NCBI GenBank assembly: GCA_037444685.1
Contig: JBBILX010000009.1
Coordinates: forward strand, 1-64,000
Source: UBA964 sp037444685
Lineage (GTDB): Bacteria; Pseudomonadota; Gammaproteobacteria; Steroidobacterales; Steroidobacteraceae
Length of the DNA: 64,000 nucleotides
Direction of reading: 5' to 3'
Shown: piece by piece, positions 18,101 through 26,151 of the stretch
How positions within the stretch are numbered: the first letter of the stretch is position 1
Layout: each line of letters opens with the position of its first letter
Made by a program: the position numbers and the translations under genes
The notes under the pieces: model-generated
Databases searched by the model: none
Seen by the model: only the letters and a program-made list of their open reading frames with translations
What the model was told of the DNA's origin: nothing

Positions 18101-18605
18101 GCGGGACCTGCCGGATGGCGCCGAGCGGCCACTGCTCGCCGTCAACGTCTCGGGCAACTCGCTGTCCGATCAGTCCTTCCTCGAGCGCGTGCTGTGCCTC
18201 GTCGACGCTGCGGGCGTGGCCGGCTCGCTCTGTTTCGAGATCACCGAGACGGCGGCCGTGAGCCATCTCGACACGGCCGTGCACTTCATGCGCGAGCTCA
18301 AGGCGCGCGGCTGCCGCTTCTCGCTCGACGACTTCGGCAGTGGCCTGTCCTCGTTCCGCTATCTGAAGCGCCTGCCAATCGACTTCCTGAAGATCGACGG
18401 CGAGTTCGTCGCCCACATCGTCGATGACGCGGTCGACCGTAGCGTCGTGCGCTCGATCGTCCAGGTCGGCCACTCGCTCGGCATCCAGACGGTGGCCGAG
18501 AAGGTGGAGACGGCCGAAGTGCTCGCGCTGCTCGTGCAGATCGGGGTCGACTACGCGCAGGGCTACCACATCGCGCGGCCGCAGCCGGTGATCGCCGCGC
18601 GCTGA
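15174..18605 (+). CDS. Multi-sensor diguanylate cyclase/phosphodiesterase (PAS-PAS-GAF-PAS-PAS-GGDEF-EAL)
   Basis: This 1143-residue soluble protein is predicted to make and/or hydrolyse cyclic di-GMP. PAS domains lie near 48-165 and 170-290, a GAF domain near 300-460, two more PAS domains near 465-590 and 595-720, GGDEF near 720-880 and EAL near 895-1140. The GGDEF signature RLGGDEFG (about 801-808) is intact. The EAL signature reads EIM (about 932) with the metal-binding Glu retained. DDFGSG (about 1052) and the later VAEKVET are also present, so both activities are plausible. There is no membrane segment, so the signal must be cytoplasmic. Confidence 0.9.
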   Translation: MSSSVPRDWLPLDDDVPTGVAGPVGTSDSGALHPDLLPAVVVSAEVDGLLLDAIVHAVLLLDADGRIQRGNAAVEALFGYRPAELRGRSIGTLLPALQSAPARAETLARLARPGDCLEQRHVETVAHARHRLAFPVDLAASRIELGGAEAWVLSVRDVSRRLAAEQALRDSEARYRALVDHAPEVIVVFEADSTALVDVNRRAEELFGLPRAELLKRSLVTLCAAQQPDGRPSSAVLRDHVLLALDGAPQTLEFELRSVAGAALPCELRLARMPGAAAQWLRCTIADISARQRDERIAAAERAVLEKVAANAPLTESLHEICRYVEAVAPGGMAAISVLAAGVQRFESLFAPRMPADLVALLDRPPVDIRHGSCAACVYLGRPIYVQDVGSDPHWGGRGEVLESFGVRASWSVPIRAGGGRVVGAIGLYRRERGLPQQHEAELLADAARLAGIAIARRRAEEALRGSEAKYRGLFESVMEGVYRSTPDGRLISVNPAFVAILGFDNAEELYALPSVAMLYWRPADRAEFTRRIEADGEIRNAEFTLRRRDGAQIVVLESARAVRDAEGRVIAYEGTIADITERKRAEQAMFQEKERAEVTLQSIGDAVITTDAEGRIDYMNPVAEQLTGWPLADAHGRSIEAVMRVVDDATHAALVNPLLRALASGAPIGPTDQCALVDRAGHEIAIQDSAAPIRDRGGRIVGAVVVFHDVTRERRLRRALAYQATHDSLTGLINRREFDNRLHAALLDARRNDTRHAVLYIDLDQFKVVNDTCGHSAGDRLIREITGLIQSRVRAADTIARLGGDEFGVLLENCTLEQAGGIAENVRGAIRDHRFHWNGSTMAVGASIGVVEVSAESESAATLLSAADVACYSAKDGGRNRVELYDADRGRDRHREMRWVAQITRAIEEGRLELVHQPIQPLRAEDRQPFHEIMVRMRGEHGELIPPDQFIPAAERYNVMPAIDYWVLGAVVRYLRDLPDGAERPLLAVNVSGNSLSDQSFLERVLCLVDAAGVAGSLCFEITETAAVSHLDTAVHFMRELKARGCRFSLDDFGSGLSSFRYLKRLPIDFLKIDGEFVAHIVDDAVDRSVVRSIVQVGHSLGIQTVAEKVETAEVLALLVQIGVDYAQGYHIARPQPVIAAR

Positions 18606-18642
18606 GCGCGAGCCGGGTGGTTGCGCTAGACTGGCGCGAACC

Positions 18643-19458
18643 GTGGTGTCCACCGCCAGCCTGCGCCTGCCACCATCCGCGAACCTGCTCGGGGCCGGGG
18701 ATCCGGCGCCCGTCACCGTCCATCATCACGGTCGCCGCCGTCCCGCGGTGGTGGTCTGCGACCACGCCAGCAACGCGATCCCGGCGCGGCTCGGGCGACT
18801 CGGGCTCGACGATGGGGCGCTCGCGCGCCACATCGCCTGGGACATCGGCGCCCGTCCGCTCGCCGATTCGCTGGCGCGGCGGCTCGGTCTGCCGTGCGTG
18901 CTCGCCGGCTACTCCCGCCTCGTGGTCGACTGCAACCGCGAGCCGCTCAGCGAGGCGAGCATGCTCGCATTCAGCGACGGCGACATGATTCCCGGCAACA
19001 TGGGCCTCACGCCGATCGATCATGCACTGCGGATCCGCGAGATCTTCGAGCCGTACCACGCCGCCATCGGCGCCGAGCTGCTCGCAACCGGCTGCAGTGC
19101 CCCAGCACTGATCGCCGTGCACAGCTTCACGCCTTCAATGAACGGCTTCGCCCGCCTGTGGCACTGCGGGGTGCTGTGGGACCGGGATTCGCGCCTCGCG
19201 GTGCCGCTGCTCGCGGCACTGCGCGCCGAGCCCGGCCTCGTCGTCGGCGACAACCAGCCCTATTCGGGGCGCGACCCCTCGGACTACACGGTCTCGCGCC
19301 ACGCGAAGGTTCGCGGCTGGCCGCACGTCTGCATCGAGGTGCGCCAGGACCTGCTCGCCGACACCGCTGGCGTCGAGCGATGGGCAGAGAGGCTCGGGAG
19401 CTCGCTCGCGCCGCTGCTCGACGAGCGGACACTCTATGTGCCCTGGGAGGTGAAGTGA
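18643..19458 (+). CDS. N-formylglutamate amidohydrolase family protein
   Basis: This 271-residue enzyme belongs to the family that hydrolyses N-formyl-L-glutamate or related N-acyl amino acids. Visible signatures are VVVCDHASNAIP, HIAWDIGARPLA, SRLVVDCNRE, IAVHSFTPSMNG and the C-terminal HVCIEVRQDLL, which carry the zinc ligands and catalytic residues of the fold. No hut genes surround it, so histidine degradation is not implied. Its TGA overlaps the GTG start of the following ligase, so the pair is translationally coupled and probably acts in one pathway. Confidence 0.82.
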   Translation: MVSTASLRLPPSANLLGAGDPAPVTVHHHGRRRPAVVVCDHASNAIPARLGRLGLDDGALARHIAWDIGARPLADSLARRLGLPCVLAGYSRLVVDCNREPLSEASMLAFSDGDMIPGNMGLTPIDHALRIREIFEPYHAAIGAELLATGCSAPALIAVHSFTPSMNGFARLWHCGVLWDRDSRLAVPLLAALRAEPGLVVGDNQPYSGRDPSDYTVSRHAKVRGWPHVCIEVRQDLLADTAGVERWAERLGSSLAPLLDERTLYVPWEVK

Positions 19459-20606
19459 CCGCGAGCGCAGACTGCGCCGAGCCTTCCTTCACGGTCGGTA
19501 TCGAGGAGGAATACCTGCTGGTCGATCGCGAGACCGGGGACCTCGCCGACGATCCCCCGCAGGCGCTGCTGCAGGAGTGCACCGAGCGCGGCGGGGGGCA
19601 GATCAGCCCCGAGTTCCTCCGCTGCCAGCTCGAGGTCGGCACCCGCGTCTGCCGCAATCTCGCCGAGGCGCGCGCGGACCTCGCGCGGCTGCGCGCGATC
19701 ATCGTCGAGGTCAGCGCGAGGCACGGGCTCGCGCCGGTAGCCGCCTCGACGCATCCGTTCGGACGGGTGCTGCGGCAGAAGCACACGGACAAGGAGCGCT
19801 ATTACTCGCTCGCACGCGAGATGCAGGCGACTGCCCGGCGCATGCTGATCTGCGGCATGCATGTCCACGTCGGCATCGACGACGACGAGATGCGTATCGA
19901 CCTGATGAACCAGATGGCCTATTTCCTGCCGCACCTGCTCGCGCTGTCGTGCTCCTCACCGTTCTGGGAAGGCGAGCGGACCGGACTCAAGTCCTTCAGG
20001 TTGACGATCTTCAACTCCCTGCCGCGCAGCGGACTGCCCGAGCGCTTCGCGAGCTATGGGGAATTCCGTCGGCACATCGAGACGCTGATCCGCAACGAAC
20101 TGATCGAGGACACGAGCAAGATCTGGTGGGACATCCGGCCGAGCGCGCGCTATCCGACGCTCGAGACCCGGATCATGGACTGCTGCACGAGCATCGACGA
20201 CTCGATCTGCCTCGCGGCGTTCACCGTCAGCCTGCTGCGGATGCTCTATCGGCTTCGCACCCAGAACCAGCGCTGGCGCGACTACCCGCAGCTGCTGATC
20301 GCCGAGAACCGCTGGCGCGCGATGCGCTACAGCTTCGACGAGCGGCTTCTCGACCTCGCCAAAGGGGACCTCGTCGATTACCGGCAGCTCCTCGAGGAAC
20401 TGCTGGCGATCGTCCGTCCCGATGCCGAGGCGCTCGGCTGTTGCGCCGAGGTCGAGCATGCGCGGCAGATCGTCGCGCGCGGCACCAGCGCGCACCGGCA
20501 GGAGCGCGTCTACGACACGGCGCGCGGCCGCGGCGCGACCGAGCGAGAGGCGCTGCGCGCCGTCGTTGAGTGGCTGGTTCAGGAGACCACGGCGGGCCTG
20601 CGCTGA
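19455..20606 (+). CDS. ybdK: Carboxylate-amine ligase YbdK-type (glutamate-cysteine ligase family 2)
   Basis: The 383-residue ATP-dependent ligase starts at a GTG at 19455 preceded by GGGAGG, overlapping the previous stop (GTGA). Signatures include FTVGIEEEYLLVD at the N-terminus, GGGQISPEFLRCQLEV, GMHVHVGIDD, WWDIRPSARYPTLETRIMD and SFDERLLDLA. E. coli YbdK has weak gamma-glutamylcysteine ligase activity, but the natural product is not settled. Coupling to an N-formylglutamate amidohydrolase-like gene suggests that a glutamyl amide is made and trimmed in one pathway. Confidence 0.87.
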   Translation: MTASADCAEPSFTVGIEEEYLLVDRETGDLADDPPQALLQECTERGGGQISPEFLRCQLEVGTRVCRNLAEARADLARLRAIIVEVSARHGLAPVAASTHPFGRVLRQKHTDKERYYSLAREMQATARRMLICGMHVHVGIDDDEMRIDLMNQMAYFLPHLLALSCSSPFWEGERTGLKSFRLTIFNSLPRSGLPERFASYGEFRRHIETLIRNELIEDTSKIWWDIRPSARYPTLETRIMDCCTSIDDSICLAAFTVSLLRMLYRLRTQNQRWRDYPQLLIAENRWRAMRYSFDERLLDLAKGDLVDYRQLLEELLAIVRPDAEALGCCAEVEHARQIVARGTSAHRQERVYDTARGRGATEREALRAVVEWLVQETTAGLR

Positions 20607-20869
20607 AGGCGCTGCCAGAGCAGCGTCGCGAGTGCTGCGAAGCCGATGATGCCGAGCGTGCCGAGGCCCCAGACGATGCCGATCAGGATGGCGCCCGTCT
20701 GCTCGAGGAGATTCAGCGACCAGCGCGTCCAGTAGAGCAGTTCTGGCCATGTCGCGAGCCAGTCGGCGTTGGCGTCGAGGAACGCGAGGGCCGGACCGAG
20801 CAACAGCCAGGCAGCGAGGCAGCACAGGGTCCAGAGCGCGATCGCGAGTACAGTGAACAGCGCTTTCAT
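20579..20869 (-). CDS. Small two-helix membrane protein
   Basis: This 96-residue hypothetical protein has two strongly hydrophobic segments, about residues 3-29 (FTVLAIALWTLCCLAAWLLL) and 59-84 (GAILIGIVWGLGTLGIIGFA). It ends in a short basic tail. Its 3' end overlaps the ybdK 3' end by 28 bp in convergent orientation. The gene has a start and stop consistent with expression upstream of or alongside the exchanger gene. No family was recognised. Confidence 0.55.
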   Translation of the reverse strand: MKALFTVLAIALWTLCCLAAWLLLGPALAFLDANADWLATWPELLYWTRWSLNLLEQTGAILIGIVWGLGTLGIIGFAALATLLWQRLQRRPAVVS

Positions 20870-20931
20870 GGGCCCATCCTAACGCCCTGTGCCCGCGCGG
20901 ACGATCAGGAATTCCCGTAGCGACGGGACGG

Positions 20932-21969
20932 TCAGGACTGAGGGTCGGTTGCAAGCAGCGCGGCGGCGCCGGCCCAGGCCACGAGGATCAACAGGCCCTC
21001 GGTGCGCACGACGGCGACTCGCCCCTGGGCGCGCGCGAGGATCGCCATCATGCCGAGCGCGAGCGCCACCACGGCAGCAAAGGCCGTCGGTGCATGCACG
21101 CGCGAAACGGCACCCAGCAGAGGACCGCCGCCGTACACGAGATCCATGCCGAACAGGATGCAGACGTTGAAGGCGTTGCTGCCGAAGATGTTGCCGACGG
21201 CCAGATCGACCGCACCCATGCGCACGGCGGCCACGGAGGCGGCGATCTCGGGGAACGAAGTCGTGAAACCGACCAGCGTGGTGCCGACGAAGCTCTGCGA
21301 GACACCGGCCTCGATCGCGATGGCCTCGGCCGTCACGACCAGCAGTGGCGCGAACAGCAGCAGCCCGGCGGCGCCGAGCGCCATGCCCCACACGCCGCTG
21401 CGCAGCAGCGTCTGGCGAGACTCGCCGAGCTGCATCTGCTCGGTGGGCGGCGCGCGACGGCTCTGCGCGAGGGAGAAGGCCGCGCGCATGCCGAACAGAT
21501 AGAGGAGCAGGATCAAGAGCGTGTCGAGCCCGATGGGACCCAAGGCGGGCAAGCCACCCGTCGCGATCGCGAGACCGGCGAGCGCGGTCAGCAGCACGGC
21601 AAGCGTGCCGACCAGCGCGTGGTCGATCGCGGCGCTCTCCAGCAGGCGGCGTCGCGCATAGACGAGATCGAGCAGGGCGAGGACCCCCATGTTCGCGAGC
21701 GTCGAGCCGAGCAGGTCGCCGACACCGATGTCGACAGCCCCGAGGCGCGCGGCGCTCAGATCCGTGGTCACCTCGGGTAGTGAGGTGGCGGCGGCGAGCA
21801 GCAGCGAACCGATCCAGACGCGGCCGAGACCGGTGGCATCGGCGATCGCATCGGCGTGGCGTGACAGCCGGCCGGCGACCGCAAATACGAGGGCGCCGAG
21901 CACGGCGAAGACGATGAGCGGCCAGGCGAGCCCCTGACCCGTCAGGAAGCCGAGCAAGCCTGCCTTCAT
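20932..21969 (-). CDS. Sodium/calcium exchanger family (CaCA) membrane protein
   Basis: This 345-residue inner-membrane protein has about ten hydrophobic segments and the two inverted alpha repeats of cation/Ca2+ exchangers. The first is LAAATSLPEVTTDLSAARLG with GDLLGSTLANM. The second is TTSFPEIAASVAAVRMG with GNIFGSNAFNV. The Glu residues in SLPE and SFPE are the expected ion ligands. It resembles E. coli YrbG. The ATG at 21969 (MKAGLLGFLTG) is chosen because upstream in-frame sequence looks non-coding. The transported ion cannot be assigned. Confidence 0.83.
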   Translation of the reverse strand: MKAGLLGFLTGQGLAWPLIVFAVLGALVFAVAGRLSRHADAIADATGLGRVWIGSLLLAAATSLPEVTTDLSAARLGAVDIGVGDLLGSTLANMGVLALLDLVYARRRLLESAAIDHALVGTLAVLLTALAGLAIATGGLPALGPIGLDTLLILLLYLFGMRAAFSLAQSRRAPPTEQMQLGESRQTLLRSGVWGMALGAAGLLLFAPLLVVTAEAIAIEAGVSQSFVGTTLVGFTTSFPEIAASVAAVRMGAVDLAVGNIFGSNAFNVCILFGMDLVYGGGPLLGAVSRVHAPTAFAAVVALALGMMAILARAQGRVAVVRTEGLLILVAWAGAAALLATDPQS

Positions 21970-22134
21970 CGCGGCGCGGCGTGGCGCTGCCGGCGGCGCA
22001 TGCCGACCTCGCCATCTGCAGCGGCTGGTCGATTCACTGCCAACAACAGGCCCACGGCATCTGACCGTCTGTCGAGCCCCAAGGATAGCCGCAGCCTGCG
22101 GGGTCTGCAGGATTGCGGTGATTCCGTATCCGCT

Positions 22135-22998
22135 ATGCCGGGGCTCGGGTGCAGGATGCATGGGTCTGCCAGAGGAGCGCACCCCATATCCGTCAGTGCA
22201 GCGCTGTATCCGCGTGGCAAGGTCGGCGGGCTGTATCCCGCGCTACCGACCCGTGCCGACGAGGCTTACGTCGATTTCATCGCCGACGCCCGCAATTTCC
22301 TGCTGCACGCGCAGCAACGCCCGATCGCGGCCTATGGCCGCGAGCTCGTCAGTCGGGCCGGACTCCCCGCATCACCCGATCCGGCCAATACGCGCCGCGC
22401 CGCGCAGACCCTGATGGCGGATCCGGCGCTGCGCATCTACTTCCGCGTCAAGCGCAGCCTGCAGGAGGCCTTCGGGAACCGCCTGCTGGCCGCGTTCGGC
22501 GGCCGGCGCGAGCGGCTGATGGCGGCGCTCGACGAGGCCGATGGTCGTGGTCCCGGCAGCGTCGAGTACGATCTCGATGCGCCGGTGCCCGAGTACGCAC
22601 GGACGCAGATCCATCCGCAGCCTGGCGGCTACACGGGCGAGCCATTGGCCGGGGTGCTGTACGACTTCGGACTCAAGGTCTTCATGGTGCTCGCGATGCT
22701 GCTGTTTCACGAGATTCCGGCGCCCGTCGCACGGCGTGTCATCGGCGAGGCTTTACGCGTGCTGCGGCCGGACGGCGCATTCACGATACTCGACTTCGGC
22801 GGTGACCGCAGCAGCGACGTCTACAGCATGTTCTTCGCCGAGATGGATGCGGCCAACAACGGGGAGCCCTACCTGACCGAATATCGACGCTCCAACATCG
22901 AGGATCTCGTGCAGGAGGCGGGGTTCGAACTGCGGCCCTACGACCCGAGCGATCCGGGTGCGGGCCTGCGCAGCGGCCGCGTCGGAGTCAAGCCATGA
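22135..22998 (+). CDS. Methyltransferase-like protein apparently lacking the SAM-binding core
   Basis: The product is about 287 residues; start sites at 22135 or 22156 are both possible. Its N-terminal region and the segment ending HPQPGGYTGEPLAGVLYDFG resemble a class of about 400-residue methyltransferases. The C-terminal part, MLLFHEIPAPVARRVIGEA then LRVLRPDGAFTILDFGG, is the typical second half of a Rossmann methyltransferase. Between them, where the glycine-rich SAM motif should be, the sequence jumps straight from YDFGLKVF to MVLAMLLFHEIP. I infer an in-frame internal deletion of roughly 80-120 residues. The downstream gene overlaps by ATGA. Confidence 0.6.
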   Translation: MPGLGCRMHGSARGAHPISVSAALYPRGKVGGLYPALPTRADEAYVDFIADARNFLLHAQQRPIAAYGRELVSRAGLPASPDPANTRRAAQTLMADPALRIYFRVKRSLQEAFGNRLLAAFGGRRERLMAALDEADGRGPGSVEYDLDAPVPEYARTQIHPQPGGYTGEPLAGVLYDFGLKVFMVLAMLLFHEIPAPVARRVIGEALRVLRPDGAFTILDFGGDRSSDVYSMFFAEMDAANNGEPYLTEYRRSNIEDLVQEAGFELRPYDPSDPGAGLRSGRVGVKP

Positions 22999-23345
22999 GC
23001 GCGCGGCCCGAAGGCACAGCCGAGTCGCTCGACGACGTCCGCGACCTGCCTGGCTACCATCCGAAGCGCCCACAGTACTTCGACAGCGAGGTGGTCGATC
23101 ATCTGGTCGGCATCGCACTCGAGTTCGGCGCCGAGCGCTGGGTCATGCGCGACCGCCAGGCGCATCTCGAGGAACTGCCGGCAGAGCAGGGCATGGACGT
23201 GCGCGCCGCGCTCGACACGGGACGCCCTTCTGCCGAGTTGGTGCAGCGACTGCGCGCTGAGCGTCAGGCGATGATCAAGCGCATCTACGGCCGGCTCTGT
23301 TCGCGTCACGGCGGCGACCGGGTGGCACAGTCGGCGGCGCTCTGA
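22995..23345 (+). CDS. Small hypothetical protein coupled to the methyltransferase-like gene
   Basis: This 116-residue soluble protein starts in an ATGA overlap with the upstream stop codon, so it is translationally coupled. It is rich in charged residues, with VVDHLVGIALEFGAERWVMRD and a C-terminal basic helix (RLRAERQAMIKRIYGRL). The conserved-looking opening (LPGYHPKRPQYFDSEVVDHL) suggests a real protein family that I do not recognise. A role together with the methyltransferase is inferred from coupling only. Confidence 0.65.
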   Translation: MSARPEGTAESLDDVRDLPGYHPKRPQYFDSEVVDHLVGIALEFGAERWVMRDRQAHLEELPAEQGMDVRAALDTGRPSAELVQRLRAERQAMIKRIYGRLCSRHGGDRVAQSAAL

Positions 23346-23407
23346 GCGGCCGGCTGTCCGCCCGCGATGCAGCGGCGGGCGGCGAGCGCGGCATTGGCCT
23401 CCGGCGG

Positions 23408-25492
23408 CTACATGCCGCCCAACTCCCGATACAGAGCGCTGGCTCCATACACCTCCGTCAGAGCCAGCTTCATGATCGCCGGATGCACGGCGATGGCACG
23501 GTTCTTCGCGGCATCGAACCAGTAGTCGCCCGAGATCGAGTGGATGTTGCCATCGAAGATGAGTCCGACGACCTCGCCGCGTGCATTGAGCAGTGGGCTG
23601 CCGGAGTTGCCGCCGATGATGTCGTTGTTGGTCGCCAGGTTGAATGGCGTGTCGAGATCCAGCCGCGGTTTCGCATCGAGCCAGCGCTGCGGCAACGCGA
23701 ACGGCTCCCGCCCGGTGGCCCGCTCGTAGGCGCGCCCAAGCCGCGTGAACGGTTCGATCGGCGCGCCGTTCTCGATCCAGCCCTGCACGGTCCCGTAGTT
23801 GAGGCGCAGCGTGAAGGTGGCGTCCGGGTAGATGTCCGTGCCGAAAGCGGCGAAGCGGGCGGCCGCAATCCGCTCGCTCGCCACGCGCGTTGGTGCCTCG
23901 ACCTCGTCCTCGAAGCGCTTGCGCACGGCGCGCGACTCGGCATCGAGGCTGCGTGCGAGCACGATCATCGGATCGGTCGATGCCGCGATCGCGGCGGCAC
24001 CCCCGTCCCAGAGCGACTTGCGTACTGCCGGATCGCCGAGCCTGCTGCCATCGATGAGCCTCGCGGCGAGCGAATCGGGCGAGTCCTGCGCGAGCAGCCG
24101 TCGTACCGTCGGTTCGTCTGGACCAAGCCACTCGCGCATCCGCTCGAGACTGAACGAAAGCGTAAGCCGTTCGAGATCGGGGTAGACGGGGACGTCGGCG
24201 AGCACTTGCTGCTCGAGGCGCGGTAGTGCGCCGTCGGTGTATTCGCGCAGCCGGTCGGTATTGGGCTTCGTGCGCTCGTCGGCGGCGCGCACGAGCTGCC
24301 GTGCATAGCGGAACAGCCGGCTGTTGAAGCCGGCCGTACCCTCGAAAAACGCATGGCGCAGCCACAACTCGCGGGCACGGTTGGTGGCTCGCTCGATCTC
24401 GGCCCAAGGGTCGCCGATCGCGGAGCCTTGCGCACCGGCGGCCGCGCGCAGCGCCGCTTCGTCGGCACGCTTGCGCGCGATCAAGCCATCGTCGAGCAGC
24501 GCATCGAGGAGCCGGCGCCGGACCTTGAGGCCGTTCTCGAGGTTGCTGAGCGGCTCGGCGACGATCCGTCTCGCCTCCTCCCCCGTCTTCGCAAACTGGA
24601 TGTAGCGGCCGCGCAGCTCCATCCCGCGATAGAGTGCCTGGGGCAGTTCCGTGTCGCGCAGCAGGCCGAGCTGAGCCAGCGTGAGCTGGCGATCGGTGCC
24701 ACCAGGATGACCGGAGACGAGCACGAGCTCGCCGGCTATCGGGCCCGCAAAGTTGATCTGCAGGGGATCGGCGACGCGTACCGGTTTGCCGCTCTCGTAC
24801 GCGCGCAGCAGTGCCATGTCGAGGCACCAGCGTGGGAACTGGAAGTTGTCGGGATCGCCGCCGAAGGCACCGATCGCCGCTTCGGGCGCAAACACCAGCC
24901 GGACGTCAGTGTAACGCCGGTACTTGTGCAGGAAGTAGCGGCCGCCGCCGTAGAGCGTGACGGTTTCGCACTTGAGCGGCCCGCCGCGGCGGTCCTTGCG
25001 AGAGGCGGCCTCGCAGGCGCTCTCGATCTCGGTGAGCCTGCGCTTGCGCGCTTCGTTGGCCGCCCGCTCGTCGAGTCCGCGCGTGGCGGCCTCGACCTGA
25101 TCGGTGACGTTCGCGAGCGATACGAGCACGTCGGCGACCTGGGTCGGGCAGCGCAGCTCGGACTTCGGATCGAGCGCGACGTGTCCCGCGTCGATCAGGC
25201 TGCGTTGCGGCGTCGAGTTCTCGGCGAGGCAGGCCGTGACGCAGTGGTGATTGGTCAGGATCAGTCCCGTGCGCGAGACGAACGAGGCCGAGCAGTTGCC
25301 GAGCCGGATCGAACCGAGACGCACGCGATCGAGCCAAGCTTGGTCGATGTCGACGCCGAACTGCTGCTTCACACGTGCCGAGGGGAAGTTGTCGAAGGTC
25401 CACATACCCTCATCGGCCCGCAGAGGCTGCGCAGCCAGTGCAGCCAGCAGCAGCGCCACCGTGCCAATCGTCATCGATCCATGCCGGGACAT
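23408..25492 (-). CDS. S46-family dipeptidyl-peptidase (DPP7-like)
   Basis: This 694-residue exported serine peptidase releases dipeptides from peptide N-termini in the periplasm. Residues 1-26 are a signal peptide ending PLRA. The catalytic triad is visible: His in TNHHC (82-83), Asp in FGGDPDNFQFPR, and Ser630 in IGGNSGSPLLN. The substrate-specificity position is Gly in GLIFDGN. Family knowledge links Gly there to hydrophobic-residue preference (DPP7), while DPP11 has Arg. The length matches the family. It probably supports growth on peptides. Confidence 0.92.
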   Translation of the reverse strand: MSRHGSMTIGTVALLLAALAAQPLRADEGMWTFDNFPSARVKQQFGVDIDQAWLDRVRLGSIRLGNCSASFVSRTGLILTNHHCVTACLAENSTPQRSLIDAGHVALDPKSELRCPTQVADVLVSLANVTDQVEAATRGLDERAANEARKRRLTEIESACEAASRKDRRGGPLKCETVTLYGGGRYFLHKYRRYTDVRLVFAPEAAIGAFGGDPDNFQFPRWCLDMALLRAYESGKPVRVADPLQINFAGPIAGELVLVSGHPGGTDRQLTLAQLGLLRDTELPQALYRGMELRGRYIQFAKTGEEARRIVAEPLSNLENGLKVRRRLLDALLDDGLIARKRADEAALRAAAGAQGSAIGDPWAEIERATNRARELWLRHAFFEGTAGFNSRLFRYARQLVRAADERTKPNTDRLREYTDGALPRLEQQVLADVPVYPDLERLTLSFSLERMREWLGPDEPTVRRLLAQDSPDSLAARLIDGSRLGDPAVRKSLWDGGAAAIAASTDPMIVLARSLDAESRAVRKRFEDEVEAPTRVASERIAAARFAAFGTDIYPDATFTLRLNYGTVQGWIENGAPIEPFTRLGRAYERATGREPFALPQRWLDAKPRLDLDTPFNLATNNDIIGGNSGSPLLNARGEVVGLIFDGNIHSISGDYWFDAAKNRAIAVHPAIMKLALTEVYGASALYRELGGM

Positions 25493-25671
25493 TCGAGACT
25501 CCTCGCGGCTGGCCCAGCCCGATCGTGGGCCCGTGTCGCCACAACATTATTGCTGATGCGGGCCGAGTGAGACCGAGCTTTCGAGACAATCACTGGACGG
25601 CGCAGGAAGTGCGTGAACCATGATGTTACCCTGCGCCGAATCCGTATGAAGTGGGTGAGGGCCCCAGGCGC
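25493..25671. other. Intergenic spacer, nothing recognised
   Basis: This is the region between the S46 peptidase start and the next candidate frame. A promoter for the peptidase is expected here on the minus strand, but no convincing -35/-10 pair was seen. Confidence 0.4.
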
Positions 25672-25956
25672 ATGCGTAGCGACGTCGATGAGGCGCGGTC
25701 CCCGTCGGGATCGGCGGTGGTGGCGGGAGCCGCTTACTTCGCCGTCATCTTTGCGTTGGGCTTCGTTCTCGGCACCGTCCGGACGCTCTTCGTGCAGGAT
25801 CGGCCGGGTAGCGGTCGGCTGGTCGGCGTGCTGCTGTTTGGTCGCACCGTGCAGCAGCATTGGGCGCTGTATCGCGACGCGAGCTACGCGATCGGGCTCG
25901 CGGCGCAACTGGCATTTGCGCTGATGCCGCTCCCGGAGCGGCAGTGGAGCCGATGA
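25672..25956 (+). CDS. Short membrane-protein frame, doubtful or degraded
   Basis: The frame opens MRSDVDEARSPSGSAVVAG and has a convincing hydrophobic helix AYFAVIFALGFVLGTVRTLF. A second weaker one follows (SYAIGLAAQLAFALMPL). About 95 residues are encoded before a stop at 25956. The first half resembles small multi-pass membrane proteins of proteobacteria, while the second half does not continue that pattern. It may be a truncated or frameshifted relic; an ATG at 25651 is an alternative start. It lies in a stretch with other damaged genes. Confidence 0.35.
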   Translation: MRSDVDEARSPSGSAVVAGAAYFAVIFALGFVLGTVRTLFVQDRPGSGRLVGVLLFGRTVQQHWALYRDASYAIGLAAQLAFALMPLPERQWSR

Positions 25957-25962
25957 TGGGCG

Positions 25963-26139
25963 CGGTCGCAGGCGACCAGCCTGCTCGAGATCACGCTGTT
26001 CTGCCTCGTCGAGCACATCCGCTTTCGCTCGACACTGCCGCTCGATGACCATCCGCGCATACTCGAGTTCGCGGTACGACACGCGCGGCGTGACTCCGCG
26101 CGATCCACGCCGTTTCTGTTCGATTCACCCGTCTCGTGA
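25963..26139 (+). pseudogene. Possible glutathione S-transferase C-terminal remnant
   Basis: In this frame, which lacks a start codon, the plus strand reads TSLLEITLFCLVEHIRFR, then LDDHPRILEFAVRHARRDSA and STPFLFDSPVS before a TGA. The pattern of an Asp/Glu-Ile-capped helix, then LDxHPxLxxF, then RPSxxxTPF resembles the last third of glutathione S-transferases. No upstream thioredoxin-like part is found in any plus-strand frame. I therefore read it as a decayed gene fragment. Confidence 0.35.
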
Positions 26140-26151
26140 GCAGCCAATCGG

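Noticed and set aside
25672..26139. One frameshifted gene joining the membrane frame and the GST-like tail
   Set aside because: The two parts belong to unrelated folds (membrane helices versus a soluble helical tail), so a single ancestral gene is unlikely.
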